From Gemmataceae bacterium (GTDB lineage Bacteria > Planctomycetota > Planctomycetia > Gemmatales > Gemmataceae), in contig JAQGHQ010000013.1 of assembly GCA_028288765.1 (NCBI GenBank), positions 1 to 64,000 of the forward strand: a DNA stretch of 64,000 nucleotides, read 5' to 3'. Shown in pieces: positions 22,644 through 30,230 of the stretch. The notes beneath the pieces are model-generated. The model searched no databases. It worked only from the letters and a program-made list of their open reading frames with translations, and had not been told where the DNA came from. Within the stretch, counting starts at the first letter, position 1. Every line of letters begins with the position of its first letter. The position numbers were made by a program, and so were the translations under genes.

Positions 22644-23520
22644 GGAACTTCACCAGCTGCGCTACTTCGTGGCCGTGGCCGAGACGGGCAGCTTCACCCG
22701 GGCGGCCGAACGGGAGGGCGTCACCCAGCCGACGCTGAGCGAGCAGGTGATCCGGCTGGAAAGCAAAAAGAACGGCGTCGGCAGGCGGCTGTTCGACCGG
22801 CTGGGGCGGAAGGTCGTTCTGACCGAGGCCGGGCACGAGCTACTCGGTCGGGCCCAGGGAATCCTGGCCGCGGTCGACGAGGCCGAACGGGCGGTCCGCG
22901 ACTCGGCCGAGGGGGGGCGCCTGCGGGTCGGGGCGATCCCGACCATCGCCCCGTTCGTCCTCCCGGCGGCGGTCACGCGGTTCGCCAACACCTACCCCGG
23001 CGTCCAGCTGCACCTCCAGGAAGACCGCACCGAACGCCTGCTCGCCGACCTGCTCTCGGGGGAACTCGACGTCGGGATCATGGCCCTGCCGATCCGCGAC
23101 GACCGCCTCCACCTCGAAAAGCTCTACGCCGAACCGATGGTGATGGCCCTCCCGGCCGGACACCGGCTGGCGGAGAAGACCGAGATCAAGCTGGCGGACG
23201 TGGTGGACGAGCCGTTCATCCTGCTCGACGACATGCACTGCTTCGGCGACCAGGTTCTGAGCTTCTGTCGGCGGGGCGGGGTGGAACCGAAGGTGGTCTG
23301 CCGGGGGGAGCAGATCGTGACGCTCCTGGCGGTCGTGGGGGCCGGTCAGGGGGTGTCGGTGGTCCCGGAGATGGCCGCGGCCGGGGACGTCTCGCCATAC
23401 CGGGTGTACCGCCCGCTCGGGAAGCCGACCCCAACCCGGACCCTGTGCGCGGTGTGGCACAAGCAAAGGTACCGCCCGCCGTCCCTCCAGGCCTTCGTGG
23501 AGGAGGTCAGGAAAAGGTAA
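22642..23520 (+). CDS. LysR-type regulator, OxyR-like with both redox cysteines
   Basis: This 292-residue protein has an N-terminal helix-turn-helix (MELHQLRYFVAVAETGSFTRAAEREGVTQPTLSEQVIRLE) and a LysR substrate domain. C200 and C209 lie in LLDDMHCFGDQVLSFC, the same place and spacing (C-x8-C) as Cys199 and Cys208 of E. coli OxyR, which form the peroxide-sensing disulfide. This suggests hydrogen peroxide sensing. There is an alternative GTG start at 22633. It is divergent from the selA unit. A catalase or peroxiredoxin target gene is not adjacent. Confidence 0.85.
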   Translation: MELHQLRYFVAVAETGSFTRAAEREGVTQPTLSEQVIRLESKKNGVGRRLFDRLGRKVVLTEAGHELLGRAQGILAAVDEAERAVRDSAEGGRLRVGAIPTIAPFVLPAAVTRFANTYPGVQLHLQEDRTERLLADLLSGELDVGIMALPIRDDRLHLEKLYAEPMVMALPAGHRLAEKTEIKLADVVDEPFILLDDMHCFGDQVLSFCRRGGVEPKVVCRGEQIVTLLAVVGAGQGVSVVPEMAAAGDVSPYRVYRPLGKPTPTRTLCAVWHKQRYRPPSLQAFVEEVRKR

Positions 23521-23547
23521 GGCCGCAGAGAGAGGAACTACAGGAGG

Positions 23548-23637
23548 AATGGCCGCAAAAAAGCACAAAATGAAGCAAAGAGAAAGAGTTTTAATTCTGA
23601 TTTACATTTGTGCTTTTTGTGCTTTTTTGCGGCCATT
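23548..23637. repeat. Second copy of the GGCCGCAAAAAAGCACAAAA inverted repeat
   Basis: The left arm AATGGCCGCAAAAAAGCACA and the right arm (ending TTTTTTGCGGCCATT) are inverted copies around an A/T-rich centre of about 45 bases. The outer arm matches the element at 346-415. It lies between convergent genes, as does the other copy. Confidence 0.8.
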
Positions 23638-23643
23638 CTCTGT

Positions 23644-24441
23644 TTATCCCATCGGGGCGGCGAACCGCCGGAGGAACTTGACCCCGTTGGCGACATCGGC
23701 CAGCTTGTTCTCGCCCTGTTCCCGTTCGACCGTCAGGAATCCGTCGAAGCCGATCACCTGGAGGGTGGCGGCGAACGCCAGCCAGTCCACGTCGCCGGCC
23801 CCGACCGGGACTTCCTGGAGTCCCCGGCTGAGGCCCGCCGACCGGGCGTCGCGCGCGTGGACGTGGACGACCCAGCCCTTGAGCGGGGCCAGGTTGGCCA
23901 GCGGGTCGTGCCCGTGCATGAGCAGGTTCGCCGGGTCGTAGGTCACCTTGAGGCTGCCGGTGTCGAACCCGGCCAGGTACGTCTTCACCTTCTCGGCCGG
24001 GTCGAACCCGATTTCCAGCGCCAGGACCGTGCCCATCCGGTCGCCGTACGTGCCGAGGGCGAGTAACGACTCGCGGAGCAGCTGCGCCTGCGTGGAGGCG
24101 GGGTCGTCCGGGACCCGGGGGCACGGCAGAACGACCTTGCGGGCCCCGAGGTCGAACGCGAGCTGCATCGACTTGCGGACCCGGTCGATCCGGGGCTGGA
24201 GGTTCTCGGCCGTGTCGAGCCCGTGTCGAAGGGGGACTCCCAGGGCGGCGAGGTCCTGGTTATACGACCGCAACAGGTTGCGAAACTCGCGGCGCGCGGA
24301 GTCGCCAAGGTGATCCGGGTTCAGATCGCCGGTCGCGTCCACCTGGATCCCCTCGGCCCCCATCCGCGCGGCCTCGGCAACGGCCCGGCGGAGGGGCAGG
24401 CCGGTCGACTCCGCAACGATTCCGAGACGAAGGGGTTTCAT
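23644..24441 (-). CDS. Sugar phosphate isomerase/epimerase family TIM-barrel protein
   Basis: This 265-residue protein has the xylose-isomerase-like / AP-endonuclease-2 TIM-barrel pattern: LRLGIVAESTGLPLRRAV at strand 1, ARKVVLPCPRVPDD, LALEIGFDPAEKVKTYL with a metal-ligand Glu, VTYDPANLLMHGHDP, VVHVHARDA, and DVDWLAFAATLQVIGFDGFLTVEREQG at the C-terminus. This family binds divalent metal and acts on sugars. The substrate is not predictable. Its ATG overlaps the stop of the HYExAFE gene by 4 bases, so they are coupled. Confidence 0.85.
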   Translation of the reverse strand: MKPLRLGIVAESTGLPLRRAVAEAARMGAEGIQVDATGDLNPDHLGDSARREFRNLLRSYNQDLAALGVPLRHGLDTAENLQPRIDRVRKSMQLAFDLGARKVVLPCPRVPDDPASTQAQLLRESLLALGTYGDRMGTVLALEIGFDPAEKVKTYLAGFDTGSLKVTYDPANLLMHGHDPLANLAPLKGWVVHVHARDARSAGLSRGLQEVPVGAGDVDWLAFAATLQVIGFDGFLTVEREQGENKLADVANGVKFLRRFAAPMG

Positions 24442-25037
24442 GAGAAGGAATCTTCTTTGTCGGGTTCTTCAGGTCGCGCCGGTACCGGTGCGGTGATTCT
24501 ACTCACATCTCGGGTGTGATCCTTTTTCAGGAAGTGCGAGAACGGGCGGACGACGCGGCGGAAGTCGTCCATCGGGAGGTGAACGGTGTCCCAGCTCGGG
24601 CTCCGGGGCGTCATGTGCTCGCGGTAGTCGCTGATGTCCACCCCGCGGGCGAGATAGACCCGGTCGCGGAACGTGAACAGGTCGGGCGTGTCGGGGGTGA
24701 GCGTGACCGAGGGGAGGATGTGGTAGACGAAGGCGAGGATCCCGCGGAACCCGCCCCCGAACCGGGCGGTCCAGCGCGTGAGGCCCTCGACGTCGGCCAC
24801 CTGGACCCAGTTTTGCCACGACTTGTTCGGCGGGTGGGCGCGGCCGATCGGGAACTGGCGGCCCTTGACGTCCACCACCAGGTTCGAGTCGTCCGGCCCG
24901 ACGATGATGAAGTCCGGCGACTTCACGTCGGCGGTATCGAGGTAGCTCCGCCGGGCCTCGTCGACCGCGACGAACCCGACCCCGCGGCCCCGCAGGAATG
25001 CGTCGAACGCGGCTTCGTAGTGGTTGTCGCGGTTCAT
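24438..25037 (-). CDS. HYExAFE family protein
   Basis: This 199-residue protein starts MNRDNHYEAAFDAFLRGRGV, the name-giving motif of the HYExAFE family, which is known mainly from planctomycetes. The next block, ADVKSPDFIIVGPDDSNLVVDVKGRQFP, has the SPDF ... VDVKGR pattern of PD-(D/E)xK nucleases, so a nuclease-like fold is likely; catalysis is not shown. The C-terminus is charged and low-complexity. It is the first gene of a pair with the TIM-barrel protein. The 23 bases to hisS upstream suggest that it may also be part of a longer transcript. Confidence 0.85.
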   Translation of the reverse strand: MNRDNHYEAAFDAFLRGRGVGFVAVDEARRSYLDTADVKSPDFIIVGPDDSNLVVDVKGRQFPIGRAHPPNKSWQNWVQVADVEGLTRWTARFGGGFRGILAFVYHILPSVTLTPDTPDLFTFRDRVYLARGVDISDYREHMTPRSPSWDTVHLPMDDFRRVVRPFSHFLKKDHTRDVSRITAPVPARPEEPDKEDSFS

Positions 25038-25060
25038 TCCCGGAACCCGCCCCCGGTGTC

Positions 25061-26398
25061 CTACAGGCTGTCTCGAATCCGGTCGACCAGTTCACCCTCC
25101 GGCACCGCGGTCTCCTCCCGCTTGGCCAGATCCTTGACCTTCCACACCCCCTGTTCGAACTCGGCCGAGCCGGCGATCAGGGCGAGCTTGAACCCGCGTT
25201 TCTCGGCGTACCCGAGCTGTTGGCCGACTTTCCTCGCATCCGGGTAAACCTCCGTCGCGATCCCGGCGTCGCGCAGCTGCCGCGCCACCCGCTGGTAATC
25301 CCCGAGCCGGGCGGCATCGAACTGCACCACCAGAACTTGCGCGGGAGTGCTCTGACCTGCCAGCAACGGATGTTTCAGCTCCTCCATCGCCGCGATCAGC
25401 CGATCGAGTCCGAGCGACGCCCCGACGCCCGGGAGCACCTGCTTCGTGTACACGCTCGCGAGGTTGTCGTACCGCCCGCCCGAACACACCGACCCGATCC
25501 CCGGCAGGTCCGTCAGGAAGGTCTCGTAAATCGTGCCGGTGTAGTAGTCCAGCCCGCGACAGATGCTCAGGTCGATCCGGACGCGGCCGTCCGGGACGCC
25601 CGCGGCCCGGGCGACCGCCAGTAGCTCGCGCAACCGCCGAATCCCCTCCGCCGCCTTCTCGTTGGGCGTCGCGGCGAAGAGTGCTTCCGTCCGGGCCAGG
25701 ATCTCGTCGTTCGTGCCGGTGATCGCGGCGAGGTCCAGAACACGGCCCGCCTGTTCGGGCGTCACCCCCCCTTCCCGCCCCATATCCTCGGCCACCTTCT
25801 CGCGGCCGATCTTCGGCAGCTTGTCGAGCGACCGGAGCAGCGGGACGGCCCGGTCGGCGAGGCCGTACAGTTCGAGCAGCCCGTTCAGCACGAGCCGGTT
25901 GTTCACCCGGACCTCGAACCGGTCGAACCCGATTGCGGTGAACAGGTCGTTGATGACGAGTACGGCCTCGATGTCGGCCGCGTTCGACGTGGTGCCGATG
26001 GTGTCGAAGTCGCACTGCCAGAACTCGCGATACCGGCCATGACCGGGTCGCTCGCCCCGCCACACCGGCCCCATCGCGTACCGCTTGAACGGCGTTCCGA
26101 GCTGATTGATGTACTGGGCGGCGAACCGGGCGAACGGGACCGTCAGGTCGAACCGCAGGCCCATCTCCTCCTTCTCGCCCCGCGCACTCCGCACGCGGTA
26201 CACGAGCTTGTCCGACTCCTCGCCGCCCTTCCCGAGCAGCACGTCGAGGGACTCGCACGCCGGGGTGTCGATCGGGGTGAACCCGTAGGACCGGTACACG
26301 CCCCGGGCGATCTCGAGCACCCGCTCCCGGGCGAGCATCACGTCGGGCAAATAGTCGCGGAACCCCGACAGGGTCCGCGGGGTGATCAAGTTCGACAC
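25061..26398 (-). CDS. hisS: Histidyl-tRNA synthetase
   Basis: This is a 445-residue class II aminoacyl-tRNA synthetase. Motif 1-region sequence GFRDYLPDVMLARERVLEIARGVYRSYGF, motif 2 FKRYAMGPVWRGERPGHGRYREFWQCDFD, the histidine-binding RGLDYYTGTIYE, and motif 3 region GVGASLGLDRL are all present, followed by an anticodon-binding domain (VLVVQFDAARLGDYQRVARQLRDAGI). The GTG at 26398 (VSNLITPRTLSGFRDYLP) is chosen because the frame upstream consists of repeat-like DNA. CAGGA lies about 11 bases upstream. It makes His-tRNA in the cytoplasm. Confidence 0.97.
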   Translation of the reverse strand: MSNLITPRTLSGFRDYLPDVMLARERVLEIARGVYRSYGFTPIDTPACESLDVLLGKGGEESDKLVYRVRSARGEKEEMGLRFDLTVPFARFAAQYINQLGTPFKRYAMGPVWRGERPGHGRYREFWQCDFDTIGTTSNAADIEAVLVINDLFTAIGFDRFEVRVNNRLVLNGLLELYGLADRAVPLLRSLDKLPKIGREKVAEDMGREGGVTPEQAGRVLDLAAITGTNDEILARTEALFAATPNEKAAEGIRRLRELLAVARAAGVPDGRVRIDLSICRGLDYYTGTIYETFLTDLPGIGSVCSGGRYDNLASVYTKQVLPGVGASLGLDRLIAAMEELKHPLLAGQSTPAQVLVVQFDAARLGDYQRVARQLRDAGIATEVYPDARKVGQQLGYAEKRGFKLALIAGSAEFEQGVWKVKDLAKREETAVPEGELVDRIRDSL

Positions 26399-26430
26399 GG
26401 CGAAAAATCCTGGAAGAAAAGGCAAAGAAC

Positions 26431-26560
26431 CCACCACAAAGACACAAAGTTCGCACAAAGAACACAGAGAACCCAGGAGCACGTACAGCAGGATCAAGCG
26501 GTTCGGTCCGCCCGTTCTTCTTTGCGTTCCTTTGTGTACCCTTTGTGCCTTCGTGGTGAA
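26431..26560. repeat. CACAAAG-type inverted repeat
   Basis: The left part (CCACCACAAAGACACAAAG, then CGCACAAAGAACACAGAG) is mirrored by the right part (TTCTTTGCGTTCCTTTGTG, then CTTTGTGCCTTCGTGGTG). It lies between two minus-strand genes. Related CACAGAG words occur after 9941 and at the ends of the HTTM and selA genes, so this looks like one dispersed family. Confidence 0.7.
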
Positions 26561-26569
26561 TGATCGATC

Positions 26570-27775
26570 TTACGACCGGTGCCGGTAGCGGGAGCTGAAC
26601 TGCTCCAAAAACCGCCGCTCGTCGTCGGTCAGGGATCCCAAGCCGGACAGAGCGATCTTCTCCAGCAGGAGTTCCTTTCGCTCCTCGTCCTGGGCCCGCC
26701 GCTCCGCGGCCCGCCGGAGTTTTCTGGCCTTGCGGGCCTGCCACCAGCGGGTGAAATACCCCGGCTTCTTCGGCCGCGGGGGCGGCTCGTCGTCCCGTTC
26801 CAGGCTCGTGTACCCGGCCGAGAAGTCGTACCCGAACGGGCCGTCCTCCATCTCCAGCGAGTACAGCTTCATCGACGCCGAGTAGAGCATGAACAGGGCC
26901 AGCCCCATGAACAGCGCCTCGTTCGCGGCGATCGACACGACCAGGAACACGACCGACACCACGAACCCGCTGTACGAAGCAACGACAACCCCGCGGCGGT
27001 AGTCGGTTCGCGCCCACACCAGGGATTGCATCATCTGGCCGCCGTCGAGCGGGTACGCGGGGAGGAGGTTGAACAAGAGCAGCACCCAGGACAGCCAGAA
27101 GATCCGGTTCAGCCAGACCGCCCAGCCGGGGGCCAGGGCGCGCTCGACCCCGGCCAGGGCCTCCCGCTCGGCGACCGAGGCGTTGAAGTCCCGCGGGAAT
27201 GCGACTCGTTCCCTCGACCAGCCCGTGTCCTTCATCAGCCTCTCGAGCATGTCCTGGGGGCTCGGGACCGGCTCGGCGGTCCCCGCCTTGTACAGTTTCA
27301 GGCCGTATTCACTGGTGTATTCACGTCCGTTCTCGAAGTTGTGGATCCGACTGACGAACGGGTCCGAGAGCGGGTTCAGGTTCGGCAAGAATTTGCCAGC
27401 CCCCAGGCCCGCGGCGGCGGCCACGCAGATCAGGACGTTCACCCCCGGCCCGGCCGCGGCCACCAGGAAGTTCGCCCGCCAGTTGTGGGGAACTTCCACG
27501 AACGCCAGTCCCCCGAGTGGCCAGATCAGGATTTCCTTCGAGTCCCCGCCGACGTACCGGGCCCCGAACGCGTGGCCGAACTCGTGCAGCAGGATGATCC
27601 CGAACAGGACCACAACCGTGAACAGGAACACGTCCACCCACCAGATCGGGTTGTGCTTGTCCAGGACCACCCGGAGGAAGAGCCCGATGGTGATGACGAA
27701 GAAGAAGATGTGGACCTTGACCTGGATGCCGAACGCCCGGAAGACCGGAATCGCCCAGCTCATCGGATCGCGCAT
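26570..27775 (-). CDS. Site-2-type zinc metalloprotease (M50-like)
   Basis: This 401-residue protein has several membrane segments and the zinc motif LLHEFGHAFGARYVGG (HEFGH at 64-68) with a second motif, LLPAYPLDGGQMM, that supplies the third ligand region. These are typical of intramembrane site-2 proteases. The C-terminus after about residue 325 is soluble and basic (FTRWWQARKARKLRRAAERRAQDEE), ending ALSGLGSLTDDERRFLEQFSSRYRHRS, a tail shared with planctomycete rhomboid-type proteins. The start may be ATG 27775 or 27763. Substrate unknown. Confidence 0.88.
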   Translation of the reverse strand: MRDPMSWAIPVFRAFGIQVKVHIFFFVITIGLFLRVVLDKHNPIWWVDVFLFTVVVLFGIILLHEFGHAFGARYVGGDSKEILIWPLGGLAFVEVPHNWRANFLVAAAGPGVNVLICVAAAAGLGAGKFLPNLNPLSDPFVSRIHNFENGREYTSEYGLKLYKAGTAEPVPSPQDMLERLMKDTGWSRERVAFPRDFNASVAEREALAGVERALAPGWAVWLNRIFWLSWVLLLFNLLPAYPLDGGQMMQSLVWARTDYRRGVVVASYSGFVVSVVFLVVSIAANEALFMGLALFMLYSASMKLYSLEMEDGPFGYDFSAGYTSLERDDEPPPRPKKPGYFTRWWQARKARKLRRAAERRAQDEERKELLLEKIALSGLGSLTDDERRFLEQFSSRYRHRS

Positions 27776-27858
27776 CGGATGGACCTACGCCGTGGACCGC
27801 GGTTGTCGCCTGCTACAGATCATCCTATCATCGCCGAAAGCCGGTCGCAATTAAGCCA

Positions 27859-27969
27859 CCAACGCCGCCGGGGTCGTTCAAAGTCGTCCGCTCGCTCCGC
27901 GAGCGGTTGTTTCTGAGCGGACGCGGACGACTTTCCCGAGCAAACTTTGAAAGACCCTGCCAACGCCGC
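27859..27969. mobile_element. MITE-like element with terminal inverted repeats and flanking direct repeats
   Basis: GGGTCGTTCAAAGT (27871-27884) and ACTTTGAAAGACCC (27944-27957) are terminal inverted repeats matching at 13 of 14 positions, bounding 87 bases. Inside, AAAGTCGTCCGC (27880-27891) and GCGGACGACTTT (27923-27934) form a perfect 12-bp inner stem. The direct repeat CCAACGCCGC flanks it at 27859-27868 and 27960-27969, two bases outside each end. This fits a small non-autonomous element with a target duplication; no transposase is encoded. Confidence 0.6.
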
Positions 27970-27990
27970 GCCCCGGGCAGGAGGTGCCTG

Positions 27991-28512
27991 ATGGCCCGAG
28001 AGATCGTCTATACGGGCCGCCGGATCCGGGTGGCGGTGGACACCCAGACCACACTAGACGGGACCGTGATCCGGCGCGACATGATCCTCCACCCCGGGGC
28101 GGTGGTCATCCTTCCCGTCCTCGACCGGGACCACGTCGTCCTGCTCCGGAACTACCGGTTCGTGATCGGGGAAACGCTCTGGGAGGTACCCGCCGGGACG
28201 CGAGAGCCGGACGAGCCCCTGGCCGACTGCGCGAAGCGGGAACTGGTCGAAGAGACCGGGTATCGGGCCGCGAAGTGGCGGAGTCTCGGGTTCCTGTACG
28301 CCTCCCCCGGGGTACTCGACGAGAAGCTCCATCTGTTCGTGGCCGAGGACCTGACCCCGGGGCCCGCGAGCCCGGAGGCGGACGAACAGCTGGTGCCGGT
28401 CACGGTCCGGTTCGACGAGGCGATCCGGATGTGCCTTACCGGCGAAATCAAGGACGCCAAGACGATCACTTTACTTCTTCTGTGGGAGAAGATCCGGGGC
28501 GCGGAGGGCTGA
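27991..28512 (+). CDS. Nudix hydrolase, ADP-ribose pyrophosphatase-like
   Basis: This 173-residue protein starts at the ATG at 27991, with GGAGG 6 bases upstream. It has a perfect Nudix box, G-x5-E-x7-REUxEExGU, in GTREPDEPLADCAKRELV continuing EETGY. The surrounding fold (VVILPVLDRDHVVLLRNYRFVIGETLWEVPAG and LGFLYASPGVLDEKLHLFVAEDL) matches ADP-ribose pyrophosphatases, which hydrolyse ADP-ribose to AMP and ribose-5-phosphate. Its ribosome site follows directly after the MITE-like element, so the element sits in its promoter region. Confidence 0.92.
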   Translation: MAREIVYTGRRIRVAVDTQTTLDGTVIRRDMILHPGAVVILPVLDRDHVVLLRNYRFVIGETLWEVPAGTREPDEPLADCAKRELVEETGYRAAKWRSLGFLYASPGVLDEKLHLFVAEDLTPGPASPEADEQLVPVTVRFDEAIRMCLTGEIKDAKTITLLLLWEKIRGAEG

Positions 28513-28585
28513 ACGGATTCCCCGAACTCCCCATCGCGTGCCGGTCTCGACTCATACCAGAACGCTCGGATTGCTTTGATAGAGG

Positions 28586-28623
28586 GGGCACCGCCCACCA
28601 CGCTCAAACGGTGGGCGGTGCCC
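28586..28623. repeat. 14-bp perfect inverted repeat between convergent genes
   Basis: GGGCACCGCCCACC (28586-28599) pairs exactly with GGTGGGCGGTGCCC (28610-28623) around a 10-base loop. It lies 74 bases after the Nudix stop and 83 bases after the glgC stop on the other strand. It may serve as a terminator stem, but there is no T tract. Confidence 0.75.
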
Positions 28624-28706
28624 ACCCGACAAGAACGAATCCACGCGATCCGGTATCGGACGTCCTGCCCCCGGACCTTCCGCCAGCGATTTCCCCCGGC
28701 CCCGGT

Positions 28707-29969
28707 TCAATGCGGGAGCGGGTTCGGGGCCTGGAAGGTGTCCGGGGGCTCGGTCTTGGGTACGATCACCACCCCCTGCTCGGTCACGGTGAATCCCCGC
28801 TTGCGGTCGAACTCGGGATCGTACCCCAGGACCGTGTACGGGGGCAACTTCACGTCCTTGTCGATAATCGCCCGGCGGACCCGACAGTACCGGCCGACGT
28901 CCACCCCGTGGAACAGGATCGAGTCCTCGACCACCGCGTAGCTGTTCACCCGCACCAGGTTCGACAGGATGCTCCGCCGGACCTGCCCACCGGACACGAT
29001 GCACCCGGGGCAGACGAGACTGTCGAGGGCCTCGCCCCGGCGGGCCTGTCCGACCGGGCCCTCCCCGGTGAACACGAACTTCGGCGGCGGGGACTGGGGC
29101 TGGAACGTCCGGATCGGCCAGCCCGCGTCGTACAGGTTCAGGACGGGGTCGATCGCGATCAGGTCCATGTTCGCCTGGAAGTACGCGTCGAGCGTCCCCA
29201 CGTCCCGCCAGTACGGCATGGCCTTGCGGTTCTCGTCCCGGAACCGGTGGGCGTACACCTTCTGCCCGGCCGCGATCATCCGGGGGATGATGTTCTTCCC
29301 GAAGTCGTGCTCGCTGTCGGGCTGGGCCGCGTCCTCGCACAACAGCTCGAAGAGCAGCCGGGTGTTGAACACGTAGATGCCCATCGACCCGAGGGCGTAG
29401 CGGGGGTCGCCGGGCATCGGGTCGGCGGCCTTCGGCTTCTCCAGGAAGCTATGCACCCGGTCGTCGGGGGACGTCTGTATGACCCCGAACTGCCGGACCT
29501 CGGCCAGCGGGACCGGGATACACCCGATGGTCACGTCCGCCCCCCGCTCCCGGTGGGCCCGGATCATGTGCCCGTAGTCCATCTTGTAGATGTGGTCCCC
29601 GGCCAGAATCAGGACGTTCTCGGCGGCCTCCCGCTCCAGCGAGTAGATGTTCTGGTAGATCGCGTCGGCGGTCCCCTTGTACCACGTCTCGTCGATCCGC
29701 TGCTGCGGGGGCAGGACCTCGACCGACTCGTCCAGCTCCACGCTGAGGAAGTTCCACCCGGCGTGGATGTGCCGGTCCAGGCTGCGGGACTTGAACTGCG
29801 TCAGGACGCGGATCTTCCGCAACCCGCTGTTGATGCAGTTGGACAGGGTGAAGTCGATGATCCGGTAGAAGCCGCCGAACGGGACCGCCGGCTTCGCCCG
29901 GTCCCGGGTCAAGGGATCGAGGCGGGTCCCCTTGCCGCCCGCCAGGATGACCGTCAACACGCCCCGCAT
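28707..29969 (-). CDS. glgC: Glucose-1-phosphate adenylyltransferase
   Basis: This 420-residue enzyme has the nucleotidyltransferase core LTVILAGGKGTRLDPLTRDR followed by AKPAVPFGG, the catalytic/product region DHIYKMDYGHMIRAH, and the regulatory KAADPMPGDPRYALGSMGIYVF segment. The C-terminal half is a left-handed beta helix with CPGCIVSGGQVRRSILSNLV and SILFHGVDVGRYCRVRRAIIDK. It makes ADP-glucose from glucose-1-phosphate and ATP for glycogen synthesis. It lies between convergent and same-strand neighbours, with no other glycogen gene nearby. Confidence 0.97.
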   Translation of the reverse strand: MRGVLTVILAGGKGTRLDPLTRDRAKPAVPFGGFYRIIDFTLSNCINSGLRKIRVLTQFKSRSLDRHIHAGWNFLSVELDESVEVLPPQQRIDETWYKGTADAIYQNIYSLEREAAENVLILAGDHIYKMDYGHMIRAHRERGADVTIGCIPVPLAEVRQFGVIQTSPDDRVHSFLEKPKAADPMPGDPRYALGSMGIYVFNTRLLFELLCEDAAQPDSEHDFGKNIIPRMIAAGQKVYAHRFRDENRKAMPYWRDVGTLDAYFQANMDLIAIDPVLNLYDAGWPIRTFQPQSPPPKFVFTGEGPVGQARRGEALDSLVCPGCIVSGGQVRRSILSNLVRVNSYAVVEDSILFHGVDVGRYCRVRRAIIDKDVKLPPYTVLGYDPEFDRKRGFTVTEQGVVIVPKTEPPDTFQAPNPLPH

Positions 29970-30069
29970 GCCTGCCTCCGTCCTGACATCGCACCCCGGT
30001 GGGGTGGGAGAGAGTTATTTATTGTCGCCTGAGAGGAGCGCGGGGGGAAGGGTTAGCCCGACGTTAGGG

Positions 30070-30230
30070 TGTAGGGGTCAGGGGCCAGGGGTCTCAGGGG
30101 TCAGGAGGACAGAAAGTTCCTCCCACTCCTCTGATCTCGTATTCCTGACTCCTGACGCCATTCCTCCCGGCCCTAATCCACTGCCCTTTTGCCCGCTGTC
30201 TTCTGCCCACTGCTCACTGCCCACTGCCTC
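30070..30230. repeat. Repeat-rich intergenic segment with GGGGTCAGG and ACTGCCCACTGC words
   Basis: GGGGTCAGG-type words occur at 30076 and 30098, and an inverted CCTGACTCCTGAC follows near 30150. The 3' part has a run of ACTGCCCACTGCTCACTGCCC (about 30207 to 30227). There is no ORF with a ribosome site. It lies just after the stop of the GT4 gene and upstream of glgC on the minus strand. It looks like decayed dispersed repeats. Confidence 0.55.

Noticed and set aside
26399..26497. Upstream ATG of hisS at 26497
   Set aside because: The additional 33 residues (LLYVLLGSLCSLCELCVF...) are hydrophobic and encoded by dispersed repeat DNA; hisS homology starts at the GTG at 26398.
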